A DNA stretch of 64,000 bases from RH-AL1 sp965198485 (GTDB lineage Bacteria; Pseudomonadota; Alphaproteobacteria; Rhizobiales; Beijerinckiaceae), in the NCBI GenBank assembly GCA_965198485.1, contig CBDAPQ010000005.1, positions 434,001 through 498,000 on the forward strand, given 5' to 3'. The notes beneath the pieces are model-generated. The model was not told where the DNA came from and ran no database searches. It was given only the letters and a program-made list of their open reading frames with translations. Position numbers and translations under genes: made by a program. Shown here piece after piece: positions 33,426 to 44,196 of the stretch. Positions within the stretch are counted from its first letter, which is position 1. Each line of letters starts with the position of its first letter.

Positions 33426-35300
33426 ATGCGTTTTCCGTCCGCCGCTTCCGCGCTCGCGGTCGTCCGTGGATCCACCCCACGTCTTGCATGGTTCGTCGCG
33501 CTCGTCGTGACCGCGGTTCCATCGCGGGCGCAACAGCTCGCTAGCTCCGTCGCCGCCGAAACGTCCACCGCAAGCATGTCGGGCACCGCACTTGTCGGCA
33601 CGGGCGTCCCGACTCCCTCGACCGGCTCGATCTCCGGGTCCATCACGGGCTCCGTCGGTGGAAACACGACGCAGGCGTCCGGCACGGCCGTGTTCGCGAC
33701 GACGATCGCGGCGGGCGGCACATTCGAGGGCGCCGGCTCGGTCGGCAGCGTCACCGTGACCGGCGGCGCCACGCTGGCGCCGGGGTCGCTCGCCACGATC
33801 GGCACGCTCCAGGTGGCCGGCGCGCTGGTCTTCGCGCCCGGTGCGACCTACACGATCGGCGCGACGGCGGTCCACGCCGACAGCACCATTGTGGCCGGCA
33901 CGGCGACGCTCGGCGGTACCGTCACGGTAACCGCCGAGAGCGGGACGTTCCTGCCGCGCACCCGCTACGCCATCGTCACCGCCAGCGGCGGCGTCAGCGG
34001 CAGCTTCGCCGGCGTCACGACCAACCTCGCCTTTCTCACCCCGACGCTGAGCTACGATGCCAACGACGCCTACGTGAACCTGTCGCGCAACGACGTATCG
34101 TTCACCGCCGTGGCCGCGACGGGGAACCAGCGCAGCATCGGCACGGCGCTGACCAACGTCGGCATCCGCCCGACCAGCGATGCCGGCAGCGCGATCCTGA
34201 ACGGCCTCTTCACCCTGTCGCCGACCGGCGCGCGGGCCGCCTACGACCAGCTCTCCGGCGAGGGGCTCGTGGCATCGCAGACCACAAACGTTCGGGCCGG
34301 TCGCGCCTTTGCCGAGACCGTCAACGACCAGATCGGCCTGTGGCGGGTGCAACCGACCGCCGGCGCTCCCATCCGCGAACTCGCCGACCTGCCGGCGCCC
34401 ACGGTCGCGGCGGCGCCGCTCGCGACGCGCCACTACCGCGTGTGGGCGTCGGGCGACGGCGGCGGCTTCAACATCAACGGCAACGCCGGCCTTGGCACCG
34501 CGCGCCAGACCGGCGCCTTCTACGGTGGCGACGTCGGAGCCGACACCGAGATCGTGCCGGGCCTGCTCCTCGGCGGTTCGCTCGGCGGCAGCGGCACGGA
34601 CTTCACCGTGAGCCAGCGTGCCGCCAGCGGCAACGCCGTCGGCTTTCACGCCTCGGTATACGGCGCCTTCACCTCGGGCGCCGACTATCTCCAGAGCATC
34701 ACGAGCTTCTCCGACTTCTCGAACACAACCGATCGCACGGTTGGCGGGTTCGGCGGCTTCGCGGTCGCCAACGAACGCGCCGCGTTCGGCTCGACCGAGA
34801 TCCGCGAGCGGCTGGAGGCGGGTCATTCGATCACCCGCGACGCCGGCTTCGGCACGCCCGAGGTGCGTTTCACCCCATTCATCGCGCTCGAGATCGCGCA
34901 GCTGGCGACCAACGGCTTCAGCGAATACGCGACCAACGGGGCCAGCAACCTCCTCGGGCTTCAGAGCTTCGGTCAGACGGTCGCCGACGTTCCCGGCTTC
35001 CTCGGCGTCCGCATCGACGGGACTACCAGATTCGCCGGCCTCGCCATCCGCCCGGTCGTCAGCCTGGCCTACCTCCACGAATTCTCGCCGCAGCGAAACC
35101 TCACCAACGGCTTCCTCTCGCTGCCGGGCGCGACCTTCCTCGTGCAGGGCGCGAGGCCGGCGCGCGACGCGGCGCAGACCAAGCTCGGCGCCGAGACGTC
35201 GCTCAACGGCCACCTGTCGATCTTCGCCAATTTCGAGGGAGAATTCTCGAGCGAGGAGCAGGTCTACGGTGGCAAGGGCGGCCTGCGCTACATCTGGTAG
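33426..35300 (+). CDS. Autotransporter (type Va secretion) with C-terminal beta-barrel
   Basis: This is a 624-residue exported protein. The signal peptide is LAWFVALVVTAVPSRAQQ. A short passenger (about 40-330) is rich in Gly, Thr, Ala and Val, with beta-helix-like repeats (GGTFEGAGSVGSVTVTGGAT, then LAPGSLATIGTLQVAGALVF). A 12-stranded-barrel-like C-terminal domain of about 270 residues begins RHYRVWASGDGGGFNINGN and ends in LRYIW, the aromatic C-terminus needed for barrel assembly. Such proteins display or release the passenger; its function here is unknown. It stands alone between secA and hisD. Confidence 0.88.
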   Translation: MRFPSAASALAVVRGSTPRLAWFVALVVTAVPSRAQQLASSVAAETSTASMSGTALVGTGVPTPSTGSISGSITGSVGGNTTQASGTAVFATTIAAGGTFEGAGSVGSVTVTGGATLAPGSLATIGTLQVAGALVFAPGATYTIGATAVHADSTIVAGTATLGGTVTVTAESGTFLPRTRYAIVTASGGVSGSFAGVTTNLAFLTPTLSYDANDAYVNLSRNDVSFTAVAATGNQRSIGTALTNVGIRPTSDAGSAILNGLFTLSPTGARAAYDQLSGEGLVASQTTNVRAGRAFAETVNDQIGLWRVQPTAGAPIRELADLPAPTVAAAPLATRHYRVWASGDGGGFNINGNAGLGTARQTGAFYGGDVGADTEIVPGLLLGGSLGGSGTDFTVSQRAASGNAVGFHASVYGAFTSGADYLQSITSFSDFSNTTDRTVGGFGGFAVANERAAFGSTEIRERLEAGHSITRDAGFGTPEVRFTPFIALEIAQLATNGFSEYATNGASNLLGLQSFGQTVADVPGFLGVRIDGTTRFAGLAIRPVVSLAYLHEFSPQRNLTNGFLSLPGATFLVQGARPARDAAQTKLGAETSLNGHLSIFANFEGEFSSEEQVYGGKGGLRYIW

Positions 35301-35378
35301 CGATCCGCGCTTTGCATCCAGCGGGCGCGAAGCTAAGGAACTGGGTCACGCCACCCTGGCCGCCGGAGAACAAGAAGC

Positions 35379-36703
<1,325 letters not shown>

Positions 36704-36707
<4 letters not shown>

Positions 36708-37186
36708 CCAAGGCGGAGAAGACCGATCGCCTCAAGGCGGTCCATCTCGACGGCGATTCGATCGGCATCGGCAGCCCCGACCAGGAGCACGAGCGACAAA
36801 TCGCGATCTACGACCTGATCGAGGACAACAGCTTCGCGCTGCCCGGCAAGGCCGAGGGGCCCTATTCGCTCTCGATCGCGCTGCACGAGGCCAAGCTGAT
36901 GCTCGAAATCTCGGGCGGCGACGGCGAGCAGAAGGCCGTGCACATCCTCTCGCTGACACCGTTCAAGACAATCCTGCGCGACTATTTCATGGTCTGCGAG
37001 AGCTATTTCGACGCGATCCGTACCCAGACGGCGGCGCAGATCGAGGCCATCGACATGGGCCGCCGCGGCCTTCACGATGAGGGTGCCGAGCTGCTGCTCG
37101 AGCGCCTCTCCGGCAAGATCGAGTGCGACCGCGACACCGGGCGGCGCCTGTTCACCCTCATCACGGCGCTGCACTGGAAGGGGTGA
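36704..37186 (+). CDS. UPF0262 family protein
   Basis: This 160-residue protein is of an alphaproteobacteria-specific family of unknown function. Its recognisable wording includes HERQIAIYDLIEDNSF, LHEAKLMLEI and the C-terminal RRLFTLITALHW. It starts inside the hisD stop (ATGA overlap), so it is co-translated. There is no signal peptide or membrane segment. Confidence 0.9.
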
Positions 37187-37265
37187 GCGCGGCTCTTCTC
37201 TTGTAATTTCACTCTTGAGAGATCTGCGCCCAGCGAAATCGGAGACGATCCGCGACGCGTTCACC

Positions 37266-37499
37266 TCAACGAGGCGCGGAGTTCTGCGGCGCCGGCGCGG
37301 CTGGCGCAGGTGCTTGCGCCGTGGGGTTCTGCGAGGTCGGTGGTACAACCTGTTGCGACGCAGGTGCTGTCCCCAGCGCCTGATTGGCCTGGCCCTGGAT
37401 GTTGCTGGCCGATTGTTGGCTGATCGCTCCATAGTAGACGGCGATGGCCAAGACCGCCGCGATGACGGCGCCAATCAACATCTTCGTATTCTGCGGCAT
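37266..37499 (-). CDS. Small single-helix membrane protein, 77 aa
   Basis: This is a 77-residue protein with one N-terminal membrane helix (MLIGAVIAAVLAIAVYYGAI) followed by a Gln, Ala and Pro-rich tail (QAPAPAAPAPQNSAPR). It is probably anchored in the inner membrane with a periplasmic tail. The function is unknown. It is convergent with the UPF0262 gene. Confidence 0.6.
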   Translation of the reverse strand: MPQNTKMLIGAVIAAVLAIAVYYGAISQQSASNIQGQANQALGTAPASQQVVPPTSQNPTAQAPAPAAPAPQNSAPR

Positions 37500-37550
37500 C
37501 GTGGATGTCCCGGTTGGTCCTTGAAGATAAACCGACTCGTGTTCCCCGCG

Positions 37551-38891
37551 CTAGCGCGCCGCGCGCTCCGCCGTCGGCGCCACGCGATAGATTATCCCGT
37601 TGGTGTCCTCCCCGACGAGCAGCGCGCCGTCCTTGGCCACCGCGACGCCGACCGGCCGGCCCCAGACGGCGTCGTCCGACTGCACGAAGCCGGTGAGGAA
37701 ATCGTCGTAGCCGCCGGTCGGCACGCCGTCCTTCATGACGATGCGGACCACCTTGTAGCCGGTGCGCAGCGCGCGGTTCCAGGAGCCGTGCAGGCTCACG
37801 AAGGCATCGCCGTCGTAGCCCGGCGGGAAGGCGGCCGGGGCGCCCGGCGCGGGATCGTAGAAGGTGATCTGCAGCGGCGCGGAATGCGACTGGATCAGCA
37901 CGTCCGGCAGGTTCGCCTTGAACGTCAGATCGGTGCGGGCGCCCTTCAGGCGCGGGTCTTCATGGGCGCCCATGTAGAACCACGGCCAGCCGTAGAAGGC
38001 GCCGGGCGCGACATGGGTGACGTAGTCCGGCACCAGATCGTCGCCGAGGCCGTCGCGCTCGTTCACCGCGCACCACAGCGCATCGGTCTTGGGCTGCAGG
38101 GCGAGGCCGACGCAATTGCGCAGTCCGGTGGCAAGGATGCGGCGGTCGCCGCCGTCCGGCGTGAACGAGAGCACGTCGGCACGGTCGGCCTCGTCGCCCC
38201 ACGCGGCGCCGAGCGGGTGCGAGGCGACGAAACCCGGCGGCGGCTGGCGCGGGATCTCTCCGGCGACATTGGACGCCGAGCCGATGGAGACGAGCATCCG
38301 GGTGCCGTCGGGCGTAAAGCGAATGTCGCGCGTGGTGTGGCCGCCCAGCGAGGACGCGAGCTGCGCCACGATCGTTTCCGGCTTGCCGGAGGCCGAGGTC
38401 TCGCCAGAGCGGTAGCGGAAACGCACGACGCTGTTGGTATTGGCGACGTAGATCCAGCGCGGGTCGGGGCCTGGCGGGTAGAAGGCAATGCCGAAGGGCT
38501 CGTCGAGGTCGGAGGCGAAGGTCGCGGTGCTCCCCGCCATCACCGCGCCCGGCGCCGCCCGCAGCACGCGGACGCGGCCGGCGGCGGTCTCGGCGACGAA
38601 GATATCGCCATTGGGCGCCACGCAAATCGCGCGCGGCGCCTCGAGGCCGGTCGCGAACCGCGTGACGGCGAAGCCCGGCGGCACCTTGGGGAGGGCGCCG
38701 GGCGGCACCGGCGCCTCGGACGGGCCGTTGCTCGCCGAGTGCGTGGCGTAAGGGGCCGGCAGCGTTGCCGCCTCGATCTTGTGGTGCTCGCCAGGCTGAT
38801 CGCCGCGCCTGCTCGAATCGGCTCGGGCGCAGGAGAGCGAAGCGGCCGCCATAAGGGCGAGCGTCGAGGCGGTGAGATGGGACTTGCGCAT
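37551..38891 (-). CDS. PQQ-dependent sugar/sorbosone dehydrogenase family protein (exported)
   Basis: This is a 446-residue periplasmic beta-propeller protein. Its signal peptide (LTASTLALMAAASLSCARA) has a Cys that could be a lipobox. GDIFVAETAAGRVRVLR, LYPPGP-like and RDIRFTPDGTRMLVSIGSAS repeats and GLQ/NCVGLAL are typical of soluble aldose or sorbosone dehydrogenases, as is FVSLHGSWNR near the end. These use PQQ to oxidise sugars outside the cytoplasm; many family members in this order have untested substrates. I chose ATG at 38891; the frame runs back to GTG at 38906. A small exported-protein gene is directly upstream. Confidence 0.82.
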   Translation of the reverse strand: MRKSHLTASTLALMAAASLSCARADSSRRGDQPGEHHKIEAATLPAPYATHSASNGPSEAPVPPGALPKVPPGFAVTRFATGLEAPRAICVAPNGDIFVAETAAGRVRVLRAAPGAVMAGSTATFASDLDEPFGIAFYPPGPDPRWIYVANTNSVVRFRYRSGETSASGKPETIVAQLASSLGGHTTRDIRFTPDGTRMLVSIGSASNVAGEIPRQPPPGFVASHPLGAAWGDEADRADVLSFTPDGGDRRILATGLRNCVGLALQPKTDALWCAVNERDGLGDDLVPDYVTHVAPGAFYGWPWFYMGAHEDPRLKGARTDLTFKANLPDVLIQSHSAPLQITFYDPAPGAPAAFPPGYDGDAFVSLHGSWNRALRTGYKVVRIVMKDGVPTGGYDDFLTGFVQSDDAVWGRPVGVAVAKDGALLVGEDTNGIIYRVAPTAERAAR

Positions 38892-38893
38892 CC

Positions 38894-39196
38894 TCAATAA
38901 CCGCACGGGCTGAAGCCGCCCAGGTTGGCCGCGGGGCCGCCGTCGCCGACGTGATTGGGGCCGCCGATGATGTCGGGATCGAAAGGCGTGCCGTCGGGAT
39001 AGCGGCAGGTGATCGTCGGCGACACCGTGCCGGCATAGGGCCGGGCGTAGCCGTACCCGGCGTCACCGCGCGCGGCGTGATACGCCTGGTGCCGGGCGGC
39101 GTGAGCGTAATGGCGATGATGTACCGCCGCCTGTCCAGGAGCCGTGCCGAGCAAGGTCGCCGCGAGCAGCAGGCCGAGTAACCAAAAGCGAGCCAC
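38894..39196 (-). CDS. Small exported His/Tyr-rich protein, 100 aa
   Basis: GTG at 39196 is the likely start because GGGAG lies 9 bases upstream and the protein then opens directly with a signal peptide (ARFWLLGLLLAATLLGTAPG, cleaved after GQAA). The mature part has a His/Ala/Tyr-rich segment (HHRHYAHAARHQAYHAARG) and a C-terminal GGPNHVGDGGPAANLGGFSP ending CGY. It is probably co-transcribed with the dehydrogenase downstream (2-base gap). The function is unknown; the histidines could bind metal. Confidence 0.7.
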   Translation of the reverse strand: MARFWLLGLLLAATLLGTAPGQAAVHHRHYAHAARHQAYHAARGDAGYGYARPYAGTVSPTITCRYPDGTPFDPDIIGGPNHVGDGGPAANLGGFSPCGY

Positions 39197-39615
39197 GAAC
39201 CGTTTCTCCCGAGATCCTGAGAGAAACGCGCGAACTGCCTTTTTGCTGCACGTCAACGTCTGCGCAGTGCGGACGCGAGTGGCAGGCTCCGGCTCCAGCC
39301 GACGCCGGCCTTCGCCGTCCCAACATTCCAGCCCGAGCCGATGGACAAGGCGGTCGGCTACATGTAGAATTACCTAAATGTGGGGCGCGGTCTGCGAAGG
39401 CAGGCGGTTCAGGCGGTTCAGGCGGAGCGGCGTGACCGCTCGCCGTCGAGACCGGGAAAGCGGCGGCGGCGTCCGGCCTCAAGTCCGCGGCCGGCGTCGG
39501 CGAGCGCCGACATGAGGTGGCCGAGCGGCAACGGGATCATGACGCAGCTGACGCAGCGGATGTCGAAAATCGGAAAAAGAGAACGTGACGGGGGCGACAT
39601 CGACCGCGCCGAGGC
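39197..39615. other. Gene-poor spacer with a short tandem repeat
   Basis: About 420 bases hold no convincing gene; a 60-codon minus frame at 39418-39600 is possible but has no supporting feature. GGCGGTTCA occurs as a 9-base tandem repeat near 39402-39424 (two full units plus a partial one). Confidence 0.5.
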
Positions 39616-40077
39616 TCAGCCGGCGGCCCAGCGCTCCGCCGCGGCATCGTCGGCTGACTTCGCCTCGACCCAATCTCCGGAGCTGCCGTCGGAGCGGTGC
39701 TCCTTCTTCCAGAACGGCGCGCGGGTCTTGAGGTAGTCCATCAGGAACGAGGCGGCGGCGAAGGCGGCATCGCGATGCCGGCTGGCGGTGACCACCAGCA
39801 CAATGGGCTCGCCCGGCGCGATGCGGCCGTGACGGTGGATCAGCGTGGCGCCGACGAGCGGCCAGCGTGCCAGCGCCTCTTCGGCGACGCGGGCGATCTC
39901 GGCCTCGGCCATGCCGGGATAGTGCTCGATCTCGAGCGCCGCCAACGTGCCGCCCTCGTCGCGGCAGAGCCCGGTGAAGGTGACGATGGCGCCGACGTCG
40001 GCGCGGGCTTCGGTGAGGGCCGCGCTCTCGCCGCCGGCATCGAAGGGTTCGGCCTGGACCCGGACCTTGAGGGTCAA
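39616..40077 (-). CDS. moaE: Molybdopterin synthase catalytic subunit MoaE
   Basis: This 153-residue subunit transfers sulfur from MoaD thiocarboxylate to cyclic pyranopterin. It has GAIVTFTGLCRDEGG, HYPGMAEAEI, HRHGRIAPGE and the catalytic Lys region RAPFWKKE. The start is TTG at 40077, two bases after the moaD stop; no ATG is available at the right place, and the spacing implies coupling. The length is normal. Confidence 0.93.
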   Translation of the reverse strand: MTLKVRVQAEPFDAGGESAALTEARADVGAIVTFTGLCRDEGGTLAALEIEHYPGMAEAEIARVAEEALARWPLVGATLIHRHGRIAPGEPIVLVVTASRHRDAAFAAASFLMDYLKTRAPFWKKEHRSDGSSGDWVEAKSADDAAAERWAAG

Positions 40078-40079
40078 GG

Positions 40080-40331
40080 TCAGCCGCCGGTCATCGGCGG
40101 GAAGAAGGCGATCTCGCGCGCGCCAGCGATCGAGGCGTCCGGGCGCACGTGGGCGCGGTCGATCGCGGCGCGGATCGCGTGGCCTTGCGCGAAAGCCGTC
40201 TCGTAGCCCTCGCCGCGGGTCCTCAGCCAAGTCACGAGCTCGGCCACCGTGCCGACTTCGGCCGGCGGCTCCAGCACCTCCTCGCTCTTGCCGATGCGCT
40301 CGCGCACCCAGGCGAAGTAAACCGCTTTCAA
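40080..40331 (-). CDS. moaD: Molybdopterin synthase sulfur carrier subunit MoaD
   Basis: This is an 83-residue ubiquitin-fold protein ending in the obligatory Gly-Gly (PPMTGG) that is thiocarboxylated and inserted into MoaE. It lies between pgsA and moaE in one minus-strand operon. Confidence 0.93.
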   Translation of the reverse strand: MKAVYFAWVRERIGKSEEVLEPPAEVGTVAELVTWLRTRGEGYETAFAQGHAIRAAIDRAHVRPDASIAGAREIAFFPPMTGG

Positions 40332-40355
40332 GACGAGGCTCTCACGCCAAGGCCG

Positions 40356-40970
40356 TCATGTTGCTTTGCCGTCCTCGATCGCGATGATGTGGCGGATGCC
40401 GGTGAAGAGGTAGTCCCAGCCCGTGTAGAGGGTGAGGAGCGCCGCGATCCAGAGCAGGGTCAGCCCGACCTCGACGGTGCGCGGGAGCACCACGTCGCCG
40501 GCGGGACCGGCGATGAGAAAGCCCAGCGCGATAAGCTGCGTGGTCGTCTTCCACTTGGCGACCTTCGACACGGGCAGTGACACCTTGAGCTCGGCCAGGA
40601 ACTCGCGCAGCCCGGAGACCAGGATCTCGCGGCACAGGATCACGATGGCGGCCACCACGTGGACGCCGGCGATGGTGCGGTCGTTGACCAGCATGAACAG
40701 CACCGCGGCGACGAGCAGCTTGTCGGCGATCGGGTCGAGCATGCGGCCGATCGAGGATTGCTGCGACCAGGCCCGGGCGAGATAGCCGTCGAAGAAGTCG
40801 GTGATGGCGGCGATGGTGTAGAGCGCCAGAGCGGTCCAGCGCATGGCGTCGCTGCCGGGCTTATAGAGGCACGCGACCACCAGTGGCACGGCGGCGATCC
40901 GACCATAGGTCAGAATGTTGGGCAGGCTCCAGCGATGGCTCCTGCCCGAGGAGATCGACGTCATCGCCAT
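40356..40970 (-). CDS. pgsA: CDP-diacylglycerol-glycerol-3-phosphate 3-phosphatidyltransferase
   Basis: This is a 204-residue integral membrane enzyme of phosphatidylglycerol synthesis. The CDP-alcohol phosphotransferase motif is complete: DFFDGYLARAW, then GRMLDPIADK, giving the D..DG..AR....G...D...D pattern. About five membrane helices are visible. ATG at 40970 or 40964 could be the start. It is first in the pgsA-moaD-moaE group. Confidence 0.93.
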   Translation of the reverse strand: MAMTSISSGRSHRWSLPNILTYGRIAAVPLVVACLYKPGSDAMRWTALALYTIAAITDFFDGYLARAWSQQSSIGRMLDPIADKLLVAAVLFMLVNDRTIAGVHVVAAIVILCREILVSGLREFLAELKVSLPVSKVAKWKTTTQLIALGFLIAGPAGDVVLPRTVEVGLTLLWIAALLTLYTGWDYLFTGIRHIIAIEDGKAT

Positions 40971-41095
40971 GGGCCACAAAGACAGGAGGCGTCGCACGGC
41001 GTCAAGACGAAGGCGGCGAGCCGCGTCCGGCCATGGCCGGGTTCGTCGCCGTTGGAGGGGCGATAGTCACCCCGCTTTCGCCGAAATGTCGCGGC

Positions 41096-41755
41096 ATGCT
41101 CAGTGCGATGTCCGAGCCGCCGCGCCTCTACCTGATCACGCCGCCTCTCGCCGAGGCGACCGCCTTCCTGCCCAAGCTCGATGCGGCGCTGGAGGCCGGC
41201 GACGTGGCCTGCCTCCTGCTGCGCATCGCGGCGGCCGACGAGGGCGCCGCCAAGGCGATCGTGCGCGCGCTGGCGCCAGCGGTGCAGGGCCGCGGGACGG
41301 CGCTGCTGGTGAAGAGCGACGGGCGCTTCGATTCCCGCTTCGTCGGCCGCACCGATGCCGACGGGCTCCATGTCGCCGGCACCGGACCGTCGCTGGACGA
41401 AGCCCTCGAGGCGCTGCGCCCGAAGAAGATCGTCGGTGTCGGCGGCCTCCGCGACCGCGACGCCGCGATGGCGGCCGGCGAGAGCGGCGCGGACTACCTC
41501 ATGTTTGGCGGCCCGGACGAGGCCGGCGACGCCGACTTCGTCGCCGAGCGTGTCGCCTGGTGGGCCGAGATCTTCAACGTGCCCTGCGTCGGCTATTGCG
41601 TCGACCCGGCTGACACCGTCGCGATGGTCCGGGCCGGGGCCGAGTTCGTGGCGCTCTGCGATGGCGTCTGGGACGATCCGGCGGTGGCCCTGGCTGCGGT
41701 GACGCGTGACCTCAGCCGCCTCGACCCGGCCCGCGTCGAGGAATCAGTCCGGTGA
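41096..41755 (+). CDS. Thiamine-phosphate synthase-like protein (ThiE/TenI family)
   Basis: This is a 219-residue TIM-barrel protein. It opens PPRLYLITPPL like ThiE and keeps ADGLHVAG, KIVGVGGL and GADYLMFGGP, the phosphate-binding side of the barrel. Some ThiE substrate residues (for example the TxTK loop) are not obvious, so it may be a TenI-like or degenerate homologue. The start could be ATG 41096 or 41108. It overlaps the SEL1 gene by four bases (GTGA). Confidence 0.8.
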   Translation: MLSAMSEPPRLYLITPPLAEATAFLPKLDAALEAGDVACLLLRIAAADEGAAKAIVRALAPAVQGRGTALLVKSDGRFDSRFVGRTDADGLHVAGTGPSLDEALEALRPKKIVGVGGLRDRDAAMAAGESGADYLMFGGPDEAGDADFVAERVAWWAEIFNVPCVGYCVDPADTVAMVRAGAEFVALCDGVWDDPAVALAAVTRDLSRLDPARVEESVR

Positions 41756-42801
41756 CCGCCCGCCTCGCCGCGCCGGCGGCCGCCGCGCTGATGCTGGCCG
41801 CGGCGCTCGCACCGGTCCAAGCCCAGATGCTCAGGCTGCCGTCGCAGACGCCGTTCGGGCCGCCGAGCCTCGCTTTGCCGCAGGGCGCGCCGGACCTCTC
41901 GGCGCAGCCGACCCTGAAATCGCCCGCCGAACTGCCCGACGCCAAGCGCGACCCTGCCGCCAAGGACGTCGACCTTGCCTTCGGCGCCTACCAGCGCGGC
42001 TTCTACGCCACCGCCATGAAGGAGGCGATGAAACGGCTAGGGGAGAACGCCCACGACGGCGCGGCGATGACGCTGGCCGGCGAGCTCTACGCGCAGGGCC
42101 TCGGCGTGCCGTTGGACAAGGGCGAGGCGGCGCGCTGGTACGCGCTCGGCGCCGACAACGGCGATTCGCAGGCCATGTTCGCGTTGGCGCTGGCGCGGCT
42201 GAAGGGCGAGGGCGTGGCGGAGGACCGCGCCGGGGCCAAGGTCATGTTCGAGAAGGCCGCCGCTCAGGACAATGCGGGGTCGCTGTTCTACCTCGGCGCG
42301 CTGGAGCTGCAGGGCAACGGTGTCGTCTCCGACACAAAGGCCGCCGCCGCGTTCTTCCGTCGGTCCGCCGCACTCGGCTATGCCGAAGCGCAGTACGCGC
42401 TCGGGCTGATGTACCGCGAGGGCAATGGCGTTGCCAGGGACGACGCGCAGGCCGCCACCCTGATTAGGCAGGCGGCGGACAACGACAACATCGCCGCCAT
42501 GGTCGAGTACGGCATCATGCTGTTCAACGGCGTCGGCGTGGAGAAGAACGAGAGCGGCGCGGCGCACTACTTCATCAAGGCGGCCGGGCGCAACAACCCC
42601 GTGGCGCAGGACCGCGCCGCCCGCCTCTACGTGGCCGGCCGCGGCGTCAAGCAGGACGTGGTCGAGGGCATGAAGTGGCACGTGCTCTCCGCCTCCACCG
42701 GCCTCAAGGACGATTGGCTCGAGGGCGAAATGCGCAAGCTGACCCGCGAGCAGCGCGAGGCGGTCGATCGGGCCGTGGCCCATTACATCGGCAGCAGCTG
42801 A
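41752..42801 (+). CDS. Exported SEL1-repeat (tetratricopeptide-like) protein
   Basis: This 349-residue protein has a signal peptide (LMLAAALAPVQA) and then at least five SEL1-type repeats, each with the A-x-x-x-x-G-x-x-Y/F-x-x-G-x-G-V pattern (for example GELYAQGLGVPLDKGEAARW, LMYREGNGVARDDAQAA and YVAGRGVKQDVVEGMKW). Such solenoids mediate protein contacts in the periplasm. GTG at 41752 overlaps the upstream stop, so translation is coupled. Confidence 0.85.
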   Translation: MTARLAAPAAAALMLAAALAPVQAQMLRLPSQTPFGPPSLALPQGAPDLSAQPTLKSPAELPDAKRDPAAKDVDLAFGAYQRGFYATAMKEAMKRLGENAHDGAAMTLAGELYAQGLGVPLDKGEAARWYALGADNGDSQAMFALALARLKGEGVAEDRAGAKVMFEKAAAQDNAGSLFYLGALELQGNGVVSDTKAAAAFFRRSAALGYAEAQYALGLMYREGNGVARDDAQAATLIRQAADNDNIAAMVEYGIMLFNGVGVEKNESGAAHYFIKAAGRNNPVAQDRAARLYVAGRGVKQDVVEGMKWHVLSASTGLKDDWLEGEMRKLTREQREAVDRAVAHYIGSS

Positions 42802-42828
42802 AGCGTTTCCTGGTCACGGACCGTCTTT

Positions 42829-42951
42829 CCGGGGCGCCGCAGGCGAGCCCGGAACCCATGACAACGCGGCTGCCGGAACGAGCGCAACGATGCCGCTTCG
42901 TCCTGCACAGACGTTGTCATGCGTCCCGGGCTCGCGCTGCGCTCGCCCCGG
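42829..42951. repeat. Dispersed inverted-repeat element, copy B
   Basis: The left arm (42829-42866, CCGGGGCGCCGCAGGCGAGC and onward to CATGACAACG) is mirrored by the right arm (42912-42951, CGTTGTCATG and onward to GCTCGCCCCGG). The termini (GTCTTTCCGGGGCG and CGCCCCGG-AAGACG) match copy A at 28461-28592. It lies between convergently spaced genes with no coding potential. Confidence 0.8.
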
Positions 42952-43061
42952 CAAGACGATGTACCCAAGCGGTGTTCCCTTGCTAAGATCGATATCAGAG
43001 ACAGAAGCGTGATCGTCGATCCCTCGGCTGATCGTCCATACCGGTCGCCGAAGGAAACGTC

Positions 43062-44117
43062 ATGAATGTCGAGACCCTGCAGGTCACCGAGGACGAGGAG
43101 GGCATGCGCCTCGACCGCTGGTTCAAGCGGCGCGTTCCCTCCCTGTCGCTCTCGCACCTCAACAAGATCGTGCGCACCGGCCAGGTCCGCGTCGACGGCG
43201 CCCGCGTGAAGACTGCCCACAGGCTCGCCACCGGGCAGAGCGTGCGGGTGCCGCCGCTGAACCTCGAGGCGGCGCCGCGCGATCCCACGGCGACCTCCGT
43301 CAACGAGACCGACGCGCGCGACCTGCGCCGCATGATCCTCTTCGAGGACAAGGACATCATGGTGCTAAACAAGCCCTTCGGCCTCGCCGTGCAGGGTGGC
43401 TCCGGCACCAAGCACCACGTCGACGGCATGCTGGCCTCGCTGCCGAACGAGCGCGGCGACCGCCCGGTGCTGGTGCATCGGCTCGATCGCGACACGTCGG
43501 GCGTGCTGCTGGTGGCGCGCACCCGCAAGATGGCGGCGGACCTCGGCGAGGTGTTCCGCTCCAGGCAGGCGCGGAAAACCTACTGGGCGCTGGTCGAGGG
43601 CGTGCCCAAGCCGCCGCAAGGCCGCATCTCGCTCTATCTCGCCAAGGGCGACGGCATGGGCGAGGTCCGCGGCGCGCGCGAACCCGGGCATGATCCCGCC
43701 GCGCGCGAGAAGATGCGGGTGGCCAAGCACGGCGACGACGACGCCCAGCACTCGGTCACCTATTACGCCACGGTCGACAAGGTGACCTCGCGGCTGGCCT
43801 GGCTGTCGATGAAGCCTATTACCGGGCGCACCCACCAGCTGCGCGCCCATGCCGAGGCGATCGGCCACCCGATCGTCGGCGACCCGAAATACGGCCACAA
43901 GCCCGACAACGATCCCGGGCGCAACGATCCGCTGCGCGCAGTGCCGGACGGCATCGAGCGCAAGCTGCACCTCTTGGCGCGCCGCCTGGTGCTGCCGCAT
44001 CCGCGTGGCGGCACGCTCGACGTCACCGCGCCGCTGCCGGCACACATGAAGGCGGCGTTCGACCTCGTGGGCTTCGACGTCTCGGCCTACGACCCGATCG
44101 TCGACGCGCCGGAGTGA
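43062..44117 (+). CDS. RluC/RluD-family 23S rRNA pseudouridine synthase
   Basis: This is a 351-residue enzyme. An S4-like RNA-binding domain (about 12-75: MRLDRWFKRR) is followed by the catalytic domain with the conserved Asp in HRLDRDTSGVLLVART, then GRTHQLRAH and GHPIVGDPKYG. It isomerises specific uridines in large-subunit rRNA; RluC is the likeliest orthologue. The length is typical for alphaproteobacteria. Confidence 0.9.
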   Translation: MNVETLQVTEDEEGMRLDRWFKRRVPSLSLSHLNKIVRTGQVRVDGARVKTAHRLATGQSVRVPPLNLEAAPRDPTATSVNETDARDLRRMILFEDKDIMVLNKPFGLAVQGGSGTKHHVDGMLASLPNERGDRPVLVHRLDRDTSGVLLVARTRKMAADLGEVFRSRQARKTYWALVEGVPKPPQGRISLYLAKGDGMGEVRGAREPGHDPAAREKMRVAKHGDDDAQHSVTYYATVDKVTSRLAWLSMKPITGRTHQLRAHAEAIGHPIVGDPKYGHKPDNDPGRNDPLRAVPDGIERKLHLLARRLVLPHPRGGTLDVTAPLPAHMKAAFDLVGFDVSAYDPIVDAPE

Positions 44118-44196
44118 GACTGACGCTTGAGAGTCCGAGTCCTCTGCCGCCCAGCGGTCGTGGGTCGTGCACACGACAGATGGGGAGAACACAAAG